Origin: JACDHG01 sp963811585
GTDB lineage: Bacteria; Actinomycetota; Actinomycetes; Propionibacteriales; Nocardioidaceae
Reading direction: 5' to 3'
DNA length: 64,000 nt
Assembly (NCBI GenBank): GCA_963811585.1
Contig: CAWERR010000002.1
Location: forward strand, 62,001-126,000
Shown one piece after another: positions 16,622 through 25,341 of the stretch. Numbering within the stretch: position 1 is the first letter of the stretch; each line of letters starts with the position of its first letter. The translations under genes were made by a program, and so were the position numbers. The notes beneath the pieces are model-generated. The model searched no databases. It was not told the origin of the DNA and was given only the letters and a program-made list of their open reading frames with translations.

Positions 16622-16855
16622 TCAGAAGATGTAGTTCCAGACCGTCAGGAGCAGGGGCAGCGAGAACGCCACCAGCAGCACCCAGGCCACCATCTTGTGG
16701 ACCGGCTTTGCCGAGTCGAGCGAGCCCATCATCCCAATGAGGGCACCCTCTTCGGTGTTGCGGTCGAACCCCATCAGCTGGGCGTCCTGAGGGATGCCGT
16801 GCTGGGTGTGGGTGTGGATCAGAGGCGGCCGTTCGTCGTACCCGTCGTCCTCCAT
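16622..16855 (-). CDS. Small single-pass membrane protein
   Basis: 77 residues; ATG at 16855 (MEDDGYDERPPLIHTHTQHG). The N-terminal 50 residues are polar with several His; HKMVAWVLLVAFSLPLLLTVW (residues 53-73) is one hydrophobic segment close to the C-terminus. A run of sense codons continues upstream of the start, but it belongs to the lipoprotein gene read out of frame. No known function; small proteins like this are frequent beside DinG-like helicase genes in related genomes (impression, not checked). Confidence 0.6.
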   Translation of the reverse strand: MEDDGYDERPPLIHTHTQHGIPQDAQLMGFDRNTEEGALIGMMGSLDSAKPVHKMVAWVLLVAFSLPLLLTVWNYIF

Positions 16856-16917
16856 GGCCACGATGCTACGCGCCGAATGCCCAGCTCTCACGCGCCGCAG
16901 CGTCAGCGGGAGCAGGG

Positions 16918-17977
16918 TCAGGAAGGGCAGAAGGCGAACGGCCAGTCCAGCTGGGCCTCGGCCTGGAAGATCCGGCTGGTCGTGCCGCCGAACGTGAACG
17001 TCGACGTGCTGCCCGACACCACGTCGTCCTCCAGCGAGACGAGCTCGGTGTAGGGCTGCTGGGTCACCAGCGACTGTCCATCGTTGAATATCGACAAGCC
17101 GTGCCTCGTGGTCGGACTTCGCGGCGTCGTCGGAGTCGAAGAGCAGGATCGTCTTTGCCGTCGTGTCGCCCGCGTCGTCGAGGCTCGAGCCAGCTGTCCC
17201 GGTCCAGGTCTCCGCCCGCGCTGTCGGCCGCTCCAGGTCAGCGCGCTCCGCGAGCTGCTCCTCGATCTGCGACGGGTCGCGGCCCGGAGCCACCTCGGAC
17301 AGGCTACAAGCGCTGACCCCTACGGTGAGCCGGATGACCGTGGCATCGCCGGCCTGGTCGGCGATCTGTTGCATCTCGTCGGACGGATCGCCGTCAGCGG
17401 TCAGCGCGTCGTCGGCCGGCAGCAGCCCGGCCAGCACGATGCGCTCGTCCTCGTCGACGAGCCAGGTCGTGGCCTGCGATTGCGATGGGTCGACGTCTTC
17501 GATGTCGATCGACCAGAGCGTGCCGGACTCGACCTCGTTCTCCGAGAAGCCCTTCTCCTCGAGCTTGGCCTGGAAGTCGTCGAGGTCGACGGAGTCGCCG
17601 ACCTTGACCAGGTTGGGCACGGGACCACCTTGCGCGCCGTAGTTGGCGTACGTCAGGTCCCACTCGGCGTCGGCGACGACGTTCCAGCCGTAGTCGTCCT
17701 CCATCACCTGTGCGAACGGCGCCAGTTTGCTGTTCGTCGGCACGTTGGCGAGCTGGCGGATCCCCGCCTCGCTGTCGGTGCCTATCTCCGGGTTCTGCTC
17801 TCGAACCGCCTCCCAGTCGGTGATGGCCGCGTAGGTCGCGTCCACTGCGATGTGGTCGACCGCCTCTTGGACATTCCCCGAGCCCTCCGCGACGTCGCCC
17901 GCGCCACCACAGGCTGCAAGGAATGTGGCCGGCAGCAAGACGGCTGCGGCGAGCGCACATCCATGCAGGCAGGTCAT
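16918..17977 (-). CDS. Secreted lipoprotein of unknown function (one frameshift)
   Basis: About 352 residues after correction. ATG at 17977 gives a lipoprotein signal (MTCLHGCALAAAVLLPATFL) with the lipobox LAAC at about residues 21-24, so it is anchored outside the membrane. The mature part is acidic (VAEGSGNVQEAVDHIAVD, ITDWEAVREQNPEIGTDSEA). The frame breaks near 17100 by one base. The corrected C-terminus reads SIFNDGQSLVTQQPYTELVS then FQAEAQLDWPFAFCPS and stops at 16918. Without correction the frame would run on into the small membrane protein gene. No domain recognised. Confidence 0.72.
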
Positions 17978-18033
17978 CACGCCGCACACACTGTCATACC
18001 GCCGTGTCAGCGGTGCGAGACGTTGTTCGGCGG

Positions 18034-19576
18034 TCAGGCGGGGGCCGCGACGTAGGCAGCCAGCTCGCCGGCGAGCCCCGGGTTGACCAGCGCGCGCACC
18101 TGTGAACCGTCGGCGGTGTGGTCGATCGACAGCACCTCGCCGTTCTCGTGGATCTTGCTGATCAGGTCGCCGCGGTCGTAGGGGACCAACGCGCACACCT
18201 CGACCGAGGGCCGTGGCAGGTCGCGCTCGACGGCAGCGAGTACGTCGTCGATGCCTTCGCCGGTCCGGGCCGACGCCACCACGGCGTGCGGCTCGCGGCC
18301 GAGCAGCCGTGCGACCACCAGCGGGTCAGCGGCATCCGACTTGTTGATGACGATCAGCTCCGGCACACCTGCCGGCCCCGATCTCGGTCAGCACCTCACG
18401 CACCGCGGCGATCTGCCCCTCGGGATCGGCGTTCGAGGCATCGACCACGTGGAGGATCAGGTCGGACTCGGCAACCTCTTCGAGCGTGGAGCGGAACGAC
18501 TCGACCAGCTGATGTGGCAGGTGCCGCACAAAGCCCACGGTGTCGGAGAGCGTGAACACGCGGCCGTCGCTCGTCGTGGTGCGCCGGGTGGTCGGGTCGA
18601 GGGTCGCGAACAGCGCGTCCTCGACCAGGACAGCCGCGCCGGTGAGGCGGTTGAGCATGGACGACTTGCCGGCGTTGGTGTAGCCGGCGATGGCCACCGA
18701 CGGGATCTCCCGACGTACGCGCTCGGCCTTCTTCGTGATGCGCGCGGTCTGCATGTGCTTGAGCTCGCGGCGCAGCTTGGTCATCTTCTGGGTGATGCGC
18801 CTGCGGTCGGTCTCGAGCTTGGTCTCGCCGGGGCCACGGCCACCGATCCCGCCACCCTGCACGCCGACGCGGCCACCGGCCTGCCTGGACAGGTTGCCGC
18901 CCCAGCCGCGAAGGCGCTGCTTGAGGTACTCCAGCTGGGCCAGCTCGACCTGCGCCTTGCCCTCCTTGGAGCGTGCGTGCTGGGCGAAGATGTCGAGGAT
19001 CAGCGCGGTGCGGTCGACGACCTTGACCTTGACGCGATCTTCGAGATTGCGCAGCTGCGACGGGCTCAGCTCGCCGTCGCAGATCACCGTGTCGGCGCCG
19101 GTCTCGATCACGACCTGGCGCAGGTGGTCGACCTTGCCAGGGCCGATGTAGGTCGCCGGATCGGGCTTCCGCCGCCGCTGAGAGAACGCGTCGAGCACCT
19201 CGGACCCCGCCGTCTCGGCGAGCAGCTTGAGCTCGGCCAGCGAGTTATCGGCGTCTTCGACCGTCCCCTCGGTCCACACCCCGACGAGCACCACCCGCTC
19301 GAGGAGCAGCTGGCGGTACTCGACCTCGGAGATGTCTTGGAGCTCGGTCGAGAGACCCGCAACCCGGCGCAGCGCGTGGCGCTCCTCGAGCTCGTAGTCG
19401 CCCTGGCCGAACTTGGTGAAGGCGTCTTCGCCGTCGGCACCCCAGTCGCGCTCGTCGTCAGCGCTGTCGGTGGGGAGATCGGTGGCGAGCAAGTCGTCGT
19501 CGAGGTCGATGGCTGCTGAGGCGTCGTCGTCGGGTCGCTGGCCGTCGTCGGCAAACTCTGGTCTGTGTGCTGTCAT
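18034..19576 (-). CDS. hflX: GTPase HflX (one frameshift)
   Basis: Ribosome-associated GTPase of about 513 residues that splits stalled 70S ribosomes. ATG chosen at 19576 (MTAHRPEFADDG); one 36 bases upstream is possible but less likely. The N-terminal HflX domain carries YIGPGKVDHLRQ and TVICDGELSPSQLRNLED, then a coiled-coil linker (RRRITQKMTKLRRELKHM). The G domain has the P-loop GYTNAGKSSMLNRLTG, then DTVGFVRHLPHQL. One extra base near 18370 breaks the frame, and NKSD (guanine specificity) is read in the next frame through to 18034. A palindromic element separates it from dapF. Confidence 0.93.
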
Positions 19577-19685
19577 CGTGAACCCACTGTACGTCGGCGA
19601 CCTGTCGCGCAACGACCGGTTTACGCGACGCCAGACGGCTGACCCTGCCCCAGTCCCCGAGGCAGATGCTCACTCCCCGAGGCAG

Positions 19686-19729
19686 GTTTGCCTTGTTCAC
19701 AAGGTGTCTGCCTTGTGAACAAGGCAAAC
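19686..19729. repeat. 44-bp double palindrome (copy 2 of the TGCCTTGT family)
   Basis: A 19-bp perfect inverted repeat, GTTTGCCTTGTTCACAAGG facing its complement over 6 bases. Each arm is itself nearly palindromic. It lies between the dapF stop and the hflX start and shares its core with 4471-4518. Confidence 0.93.
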
Positions 19730-19749
19730 GCCCGGAGGGACTGGACTGG

Positions 19750-20592
19750 TCAGGCCGTCCAGGTGCCTTCGGCGACGAGGACCGCGGGCCCCTTGAGGTG
19801 CAGGTGGCCGTCGATGTCCCAGGTCACGGACAGCTCGCCACCCCGGACCGCGACGGCGTACGTCGCCGGGAGGTCGGCTGCCGCACCCCCGGCCTCTCCG
19901 GTCACACCCGCCCCGCCAGCCACTGCCGCCACCACTGCGCACGCGCCCGTGCCGCACGACCAGGTCTCCCCCACGCCGCGCTCGAAGACCCGCATCTCGA
20001 CCGCACGCTCGCCGACCACCCTGGCGAACTCGACGTTGACGCCGTCGGGGAACTGGTCTGGGGACGTCTCCGGCGGCACAGCCAGCTCGCCTCCCACGTC
20101 GAGCGAGTCGACCATGACCACGGCGTGGGGGTTACCCATGTCGACGCTCGTGCCCACGAGCTGGCGACCGTCGACCGACACGTCGGCCGGGCCACCGATC
20201 TTCGGTGACCCCATGTCGACGCTGATCTCCCCGTCGTCGCAGTAGGTCACCTGCTTGATGCCGTCACGGGTGTCGACCGGCAGCGGGCCATTGAGACCAG
20301 CGGGGTCGACGAGTCCCGCGTGCTGCAGGTAGCGGGCGAAGACGCGCACGCCGTTGCCACACATCTGCGACACGGACCCGTCGGCGTTGCGGTAGTCCAT
20401 GAACCAGTCGGAGCCGCCGTCGATGTCGCCACGCAACACCCGCAGCACGCCGTCAGCGCCGATCCCGGCCCGCCGGTCGCACAAGGCCGCCACCACCGAG
20501 GGCTCCAGGTCGCCGTGGACCGAGCCATCGAGGTCGGGCAGCACGACGAAGTCGTTGCGGGTGCCGTGGCCCTTGACGAAGGGGAAGCTCAC
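19750..20592 (-). CDS. dapF: Diaminopimelate epimerase
   Basis: 280 residues; interconverts LL- and meso-diaminopimelate for lysine and peptidoglycan synthesis. The two catalytic cysteines are visible in QMCGNGVRVFARYLQ (about residue 79) and ETWSCGTGACAVVAAVAG (about residue 219). RRAGIGADGVLRV and DYRNADGSVSQMCGNG are family signatures. The ATG at 20592 overlaps the miaA stop by four bases (ATGA), so translation is probably coupled. miaA-dapF adjacency is conserved across actinobacteria. Confidence 0.96.
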   Translation of the reverse strand: MSFPFVKGHGTRNDFVVLPDLDGSVHGDLEPSVVAALCDRRAGIGADGVLRVLRGDIDGGSDWFMDYRNADGSVSQMCGNGVRVFARYLQHAGLVDPAGLNGPLPVDTRDGIKQVTYCDDGEISVDMGSPKIGGPADVSVDGRQLVGTSVDMGNPHAVVMVDSLDVGGELAVPPETSPDQFPDGVNVEFARVVGERAVEMRVFERGVGETWSCGTGACAVVAAVAGGAGVTGEAGGAAADLPATYAVAVRGGELSVTWDIDGHLHLKGPAVLVAEGTWTA

Positions 20593-21506
20593 AGCGTCGA
20601 TCGTACGGCGTCGAGCGCCCTGGCCAGCAGGTCGTCGGCGTCATACGGCATCCACACGATCCGCGGGTCTCGCCGGAACCAGGCGTCCTGACGCCGGGCG
20701 AACTTCCGGGTCCCGGCGACCGTCGCGAGCCGCGCCTCGTCCTCGGTGCACTCGCCGTCGAGGTAGCGCATCACCTGCGCATACCCGAGGGCGCGGCTGG
20801 CAGTGCGCCCTTCGCGGAGGCCATACCGCATCAGGTCGCCCACCTCGTCGACGAGCCCGGCCTGCCACATCCGGTCGACCCGAGCGGCGATGCGCTCGTC
20901 GGTGACGGGCCGCGGCATGTCGATGCCGATCTGCACAGCCCGGTCGAAGGCATACACGTGAGTCGGGAGCGTGGCGCGGTAGGGGCGGCCGGTGATCTCG
21001 ATGACCTCGAGGGCCCGCACGACCCGGCGCGAGTTGCTAGGCAGGATCGCCGTCGCGGCTGCCGGGTCAAGAGTCTGGAGCCGCGCATGGAGGGCGCCGG
21101 CGTCTGACTCGGCCAGCTCGGTCTCGAGCCTCCGTCGTACGTCGGCATCGGTCCCGGGGAACTCGAACTCGTCGAGCACCGCACGCAGGTAGAGCGCCGA
21201 CCCGCCGACGAAGACCGGAGGCACACCGCGCGCCCGGCAGTCGGAGATCGCCTCTCGCGCCCAGCCCTGGAACTCAGCGACCGTCGCCGGCTCGCCGACA
21301 TGGAGCAGGTCGAGCAGGTGATGCGGGACACCGCGGCGCTCCTCGACCGTCAGCTTGGCGGTGCCGATGTCCATGCCGCGGTAGAGCTGCATGGAGTCGC
21401 CGTTGACGATCTCGCCACCAAGGGCGAGCGCGATCTCGACCGCGAGGTCGCTCTTGCCAGCGGCGGTAGGCCCGACCACGGCGATGACGGGCGGGGCGGC
21501 AGGCAC
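20589..21506 (-). CDS. miaA: tRNA dimethylallyltransferase
   Basis: 305 residues; adds an isopentenyl group to A37 of tRNAs reading UNN codons, the substrate for MiaB. The P-loop is VVGPTAAGKSDLAVEIALAL; then GEIVNGDSMQLYRGMDIGTA, VPHHLLDLLHVGE and GGSALYLRAVLDEFEFPG. I chose the GTG at 21506 because the longer frame's GTG at 21548 falls in the arm of an intergenic palindrome. The stop overlaps the dapF start. miaB, the next enzyme for the same nucleoside, is 4 kb upstream on the same strand. Confidence 0.95.
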   Translation of the reverse strand: MPAAPPVIAVVGPTAAGKSDLAVEIALALGGEIVNGDSMQLYRGMDIGTAKLTVEERRGVPHHLLDLLHVGEPATVAEFQGWAREAISDCRARGVPPVFVGGSALYLRAVLDEFEFPGTDADVRRRLETELAESDAGALHARLQTLDPAAATAILPSNSRRVVRALEVIEITGRPYRATLPTHVYAFDRAVQIGIDMPRPVTDERIAARVDRMWQAGLVDEVGDLMRYGLREGRTASRALGYAQVMRYLDGECTEDEARLATVAGTRKFARRQDAWFRRDPRIVWMPYDADDLLARALDAVRSTL

Positions 21507-21540
21507 AGCGCCCAGTATCCCTGCCCGCCGACCCTCGCGA

Positions 21541-21607
21541 CCGAACACCTGCTAACCCGCGCTTCGAGGCTCCCGAGGCGCCGAATCGCGGGTTAGTGCG
21601 TGTTCGG
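21541..21607. repeat. Nested inverted repeat (CTAACCCGC family, copy 1)
   Basis: Outer arms CCGAACAC/GTGTTCGG and inner arms CTAACCCGC/GCGGGTTAG lie around a GC-rich centre that itself contains TTCGAGGCTCCCGAGGCGCC. It fills the gap between the M1 peptidase stop and the miaA start. The same architecture recurs at 60564-60630. Confidence 0.88.
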
Positions 21608-21623
21608 TCGGTGCGGGAGGGGC

Positions 21624-23165
21624 CTAGCGAGGAGTGCGCGGAGTCTGTGGCGAGTCGAGCCACGTGTCGATCAGCGGGGTGAGGTTGCGCCCGGTCTTCT
21701 GGTTGATCCACCGGGTGAAGGTCGCACGGTCGACGTTGGCGTTCTCGTGCTCAGCCGGCCACGCCTGGACCAGCTCGTCGAACATCTGGTCGCCCACCTC
21801 CAGGCGGATCGCCTCCAGCATCATCGCCGGCCCGAGGTAGATGTTGCTGTCGCCGAATGTCTTCGGGTCGTAGTCGCCCGGCGGACCCGACCGGGAGCGG
21901 GACAGGTTGTCGAAGACGCGCCAGTTCTTGATGCCGCCGTATGACGGCACCCGCCCCGTGTCGGTCTCGTAGGCCTGCTGCAGGTACATCGCCCATCCCT
22001 CGTTGAGCCACACCGCACGCCAGTCGATCGGCGTCACGCTGTCGCCGAACCACTGGTGCGCAATCTCGTGCTGCAGCACTGCATCGGCGCGCACGACCGC
22101 GCCACGGCTCATGGTGATCATTGTCTGGGTCTCCATGGCACTCATGCCGCCGACCACGACCACGCCGAGCGTGCTGAAGGGGTAGTCGCCCGCCGTGTCT
22201 TCAAGCCACTCGAACGCTCGGGCGCCCTCCTCTTGCAACTCCTCGAGCAGGTCCTCGTCGCGAGGCATCAGCCAGTACGAGATCTCCATCCCGCTTGGCG
22301 TCTCGTCGACGTGCTCGGTGTAGGGGCCGATCGCGATCGTCGTCAGGTATGACGCCTGAGGCTCATCGACGTGCCAGGTCCACAGCGTCTGGCCCGCTTT
22401 GGTGAACTCGTCGACCAGCTCGCCGTTGAAGACGCCGACGTCGTCGCCGGACGTGAGGATCCGAGCGTCGTACAACGCCTCGTCGGAGGGGTGGTCGTTG
22501 ACGGGGTACCAGGTGAACGCTCCGTAAGGCTCCTGGAACGTGTAGACGTTGCCCTCCTCGTCGGTGCTCCAGCCCAGCCCTTCGGCCATGTCGGCGCGGC
22601 CGCTCGGGGCGCGAGTCGGGACCGGCGAGCCGGCATACGAGATCCTGGCGGTGTAGGTGGTGCCGGCGCGCAGCCCAGGGCCGACGCTGATGCGGAGCCC
22701 GTCGTTCGCCTGCTCGAAGTTGGCTGGTCGGGCGTCGATCTCGATGGAGGAGACGGTCAACGCGCTCGACAGGTCGAGCCGGATCGCGTTTGTAGTCTCT
22801 GTCGGCCGGAAGGTGAGCGTCGTGGTCCCGGTCAGTACCTCGCCATCCCAGTCAAGGTCGAGCTGGTAGTGGAGGGCGTCCACCTCGGGGTTGCTGGTGT
22901 CGGGGTAGTGCGGGTCCTCGACCGGCGTCGAGCGGGCTGCCTCGAGCTCGGCGCCGCTGGGAGGCTCCGGCGTGAGCGGCGGAGTGGCGGCGGGAGCGGT
23001 GGGTGCCGATGAGGTTGTCGGCGTAGTCGGCTCCGTCGGGCTCGAGGGTGCGAGCGGGGTCTCAGTGCGGCCGCTGTCGGCCACATCCGCGGCGGCACCA
23101 CACCCTGCGAGCACGACCAGCAGACAGCCGGCGCCGATCGCGACGACGCGGGAGTGCTGGGTCAA
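21624..23165 (-). CDS. M1-family metallopeptidase lipoprotein
   Basis: 513 residues from a TTG start at 23165, preceded at good spacing by GGAAGG. No ATG or GTG fits before the signal sequence. A lipoprotein signal (VVAIGAGCLLVVLAGCGAAA) is followed by a Thr/Pro-rich linker (about residues 30-75), then the M1 beta-sandwich (LDLDWDGEVLTGTTTLTFRP). The catalytic domain carries HEIAHQWFGD (about residues 366-375) with the third zinc ligand in WLNEGWAMYL. The exopeptidase motif GAMEN is replaced by GMSAMETQTM, as in an actinobacterial subgroup, so aminopeptidase activity should not be assumed. Probably trims peptides outside the membrane. Confidence 0.87.
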   Translation of the reverse strand: MTQHSRVVAIGAGCLLVVLAGCGAAADVADSGRTETPLAPSSPTEPTTPTTSSAPTAPAATPPLTPEPPSGAELEAARSTPVEDPHYPDTSNPEVDALHYQLDLDWDGEVLTGTTTLTFRPTETTNAIRLDLSSALTVSSIEIDARPANFEQANDGLRISVGPGLRAGTTYTARISYAGSPVPTRAPSGRADMAEGLGWSTDEEGNVYTFQEPYGAFTWYPVNDHPSDEALYDARILTSGDDVGVFNGELVDEFTKAGQTLWTWHVDEPQASYLTTIAIGPYTEHVDETPSGMEISYWLMPRDEDLLEELQEEGARAFEWLEDTAGDYPFSTLGVVVVGGMSAMETQTMITMSRGAVVRADAVLQHEIAHQWFGDSVTPIDWRAVWLNEGWAMYLQQAYETDTGRVPSYGGIKNWRVFDNLSRSRSGPPGDYDPKTFGDSNIYLGPAMMLEAIRLEVGDQMFDELVQAWPAEHENANVDRATFTRWINQKTGRNLTPLIDTWLDSPQTPRTPR

Positions 23166-23423
23166 GGCTGTGCCTTCCGGGAGACGTCCACCGCGCGCCG
23201 AGCGGCCACGGTGCCTCCCAGGATAGGCACGGCCGGGGTCGCGGATGATCGAGCTGCAGTCCGTCGACGCGTATGACGCCGACTTGGCGTGGTTGCGAAC
23301 TCTGGTGCGTGGAAGCGGTCGCCCTGGGTACCGGATGGATGTGCAGCCTGGGTGCGTTGATGCCCGGGCAGCCGCACTAGGCAAGATGTAAGGCAACGAC
23401 CCGCAGATCAGGAGAGACGACAC

Positions 23424-23729
23424 ATGGGATTTCTCGACAAGGCAAAAGCGAAGGCTGTTGGTGCCGTCGACAAGCACGGCGGCAAGATCCAGAAGGGTCT
23501 CGACAAGGCGGGCGACCTGGTCGACAAGAAGACCAAGGGCAAGCACCACGACAAGATCACGAAGGCCAAGTCCAAGGCCGGAGACGCGCTCGACAAGCTC
23601 GACGGCAAGAACGACGACATCCCACCGCCTCCGCCCTCAGGCCACACACCACCCCCGCCTCCGCCATCAGGTCAGACACCCCCAGGCGACGTGCCGCCCA
23701 CCGGCGACCCCCGCCCGCCTGCTCACTGA
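23424..23729 (+). CDS. MT0933-like antitoxin family protein with Pro-rich tail
   Basis: 101 residues; ATG at 23424 behind GGAGAG. The N-terminal 60 residues are Lys/Asp-rich helical repeats (MGFLDKAKAKAVGAVDKHGG, GLDKAGDLVDKKTKGKHHDK, AGDALDKLDGKNDD). This matches the Rv0909/MT0933 antitoxin family. The last 40 residues are Pro-rich (IPPPPPSGHTPPPPPPSG). No partner toxin of the Rv0910 type lies next to it, so it is an orphan antitoxin or has another role. Its 3' end overlaps the convergent LigB-like gene by seven bases. Confidence 0.78.
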   Translation: MGFLDKAKAKAVGAVDKHGGKIQKGLDKAGDLVDKKTKGKHHDKITKAKSKAGDALDKLDGKNDDIPPPPPSGHTPPPPPPSGQTPPGDVPPTGDPRPPAH

Positions 23730-24542
23730 GACCTAGCCACATCGGAAGACGACCCGCCGGGCTCGACGAGCACCTCAGCGGCGGTGCGCCTCCCAGACGG
23801 CCACAAATATCCCACACCGAACGGCGCCTCGTCGTAGTTGAGGCTGCCGCTCAACCGGTCGGTATGCCGCCTGACCGCTCGACCGGCGCCCGCCAACACT
23901 TGCCAGGCGGGTCGACCCGCGACCCACAGCTCGTCAGCCAGCGTGACGTCGATGTCCAGCAGTGAGTCGACGTCTGCGGCTGCGAGCGCGGCGCCCACCG
24001 AGGCGTCGAAGCGCGCGGCCCGGTCGTCGAGGTAACCGGGGGCGGTCAGGCTTCGCTTGGCCGAGCCGTCTCCCAGCACCAGCAAGACATGGTGGCCTTC
24101 GCCGTGCGCGAGCTGCTCCCCGTGGCTGCTGCGTCGCCGTGCTCCGCCGTGGACGCGACGGCGGCGTACTCGCGGTCGCCGGTCCAGCCCGCCTGATCGA
24201 GCAGCCATCCGCCAAGGGTCAGCTCCGGCGGCAGTGCGTGTCAGGCCCGCCCGCATGGACCTCGACCCCGAACGCCGCGAGCGACCCACCCGCCTCGGCG
24301 CTCCATCGACCGGTCGCCGCGGCATCGGCCACGACAACGACGCGGTCAGCCCCAGACTCGGTCAGACGTCGTACGGCGTCTGCGCACGTCTCGCGCAGAC
24401 GCTGGACGCGCGGGTCGTCGCCTGGCGAGAGGGCCGGGACCAGCAGCGGAGCCTGCGGGCACACCACGGCGAGGAGACTGAGTCCGGGTGCTGACGGCGC
24501 GGCGGTCGCCGAGTCAGCGGCGGGCGAGTCCGGCCGTGGCAT
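23723..24542 (-). CDS. LigB-like (class III extradiol dioxygenase fold) conserved protein (two frameshifts)
   Basis: About 272 residues after correction. ATG at 24542 (MPRPDSPAADSATAAPSA). The chain reads LLAVVCPQAPLLVPALSPG, ADRVVVVADAAATGRWSAEA, then PELTLGGWLLDQAGWTGD in a second frame (shift near 24235), and returns near 24130 to QLAHGEGHHVLLVLGDGSAK and LDIDVTLADELWVAGRPAWQ. It resembles the alanine-rich protein found near miaA in actinobacteria (Rv2728c type), related to LigB/MEMO proteins. A conserved metal-binding pattern could not be confirmed, so an enzymatic role is doubtful. Located between M1 peptidase/antitoxin and Nudix genes. Confidence 0.7.
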
Positions 24543-24615
24543 GCACCGAGGGTACGGGCCGATCGAGGTTGCCCGGGGCCGTGGGTGGCGTCGCGCCACC
24601 GCCTAGGGTGACCGT

Positions 24616-25071
24616 GTGAACCAGCGTTTCCGGGTGGTGCCTGCCGCGTATGTGATCTTCCGTCGCGGCGACGAGGTGCTGCTCCAGTTGCGGCAGAACA
24701 CCGGCTACATGGACGGATACTGGGCGACCGCCGCCGCGGGTCATGTCGAGGCCAACGAGTCCGTCTTCGCCGCCGCCTGCCGCGAGGCTGCTGAGGAGCT
24801 CGGCGTCGTGGTCGACCCGGCTGACCTCGAGCCGCTCACGGGCATGCACCGCACGCAAGGCAACGGCCGCTCGATCGATGAGCGCGTCGACTGGTTCTTC
24901 GCGGTGCGGCGGTGGCAGGGCGAGCCGCGGCTGCTCGAGACGGACAAGGCCGCCGACCTGCGGTGGTTCGCCCTCGACGGCCTGCCCGACCCCGTCGTGC
25001 CGCACGAGCTGTACGTGCTGGAGCACCTGCGGGCCGGCGACCTCGCCGCAGTTGTCGCCCACGGCTTCTAA
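24616..25071 (+). CDS. Nudix hydrolase
   Basis: 151 residues; GTG start at 24616. The Nudix box is complete: GHVEANESVFAAACREAAEE then LGV (G-x5-E-x7-REAAEELG), at about residues 42-64. RFRVVPAAYVIFRRGDEVLL begins the beta-strand core. These enzymes hydrolyse nucleoside diphosphates linked to another group; the substrate cannot be told. A nearby gene (27245-28231) carries a second Nudix domain. The stop is followed at once by a 63-bp tandem repeat array. Confidence 0.9.
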   Translation: MNQRFRVVPAAYVIFRRGDEVLLQLRQNTGYMDGYWATAAAGHVEANESVFAAACREAAEELGVVVDPADLEPLTGMHRTQGNGRSIDERVDWFFAVRRWQGEPRLLETDKAADLRWFALDGLPDPVVPHELYVLEHLRAGDLAAVVAHGF

Positions 25072-25073
25072 CC

Positions 25074-25312
25074 GAAGTGGCCGACACCATGACGGCCCCA
25101 GCCCACCTCACGTCAGCCACTCCCCCGTTGGCGCTCGAAGTGGCCGACACCATGACTGCCCCACCCCGCCTCACGTCAGCCACTCCCCGGATCGTGCTCG
25201 AAGTGGCCGACACCATGACTGCCCCACCCCGCCACACGTCAGCCACTCCCCGGATCGTGCTCGAAGTGGCCGACACCATGACTGCCCCACCCCGCCTCAC
25301 GTCAGCCACTTC
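25074..25312. repeat. 63-bp tandem repeat, nearly four copies
   Basis: The unit starts GAAGTGGCCGACACCATGAC and ends CTCACGTCAGCCACT plus a linker. It is repeated about 3.8 times with a strict 63-base period; units 2-4 are almost identical. Within each unit AGTGGCCGAC faces GTCAGCCACT, so each unit can form a hairpin. The period is a multiple of 3 and gives a 21-residue repeat peptide on the minus strand, but no start/RBS or domain supports coding. It lies between the Nudix stop and the convergent miaB stop. Confidence 0.95.
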
Positions 25313-25341
25313 CCGCCGGGGCTGCGCAGATGGCAGGCGGT

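Noticed and set aside
16622..18196. A 524-residue fused protein
   Set aside because: It joins a lipoprotein, a one-base shift near 17100 and a separate small membrane protein; the lipoprotein's own stop at 16918 appears in the corrected frame.
21506..21548. A miaA start at 21548
   Set aside because: This GTG lies in the arm of the CTAACCCGC-family palindrome; the GTG at 21506 directly precedes the conserved P-loop.
23247..23393. A 48-residue plus-strand frame (MIELQSVDAYDADLAWLRTL)
   Set aside because: Short, with no convincing ribosome-binding site, domain or partner; possible but not supported.
24836..25309. A minus-strand protein with 21-residue repeats (ADVRRGGAVMVSATS)
   Set aside because: It arises from the 63-bp DNA repeat, whose period is a multiple of three; it has no ribosome-binding site and overlaps the nudix gene.
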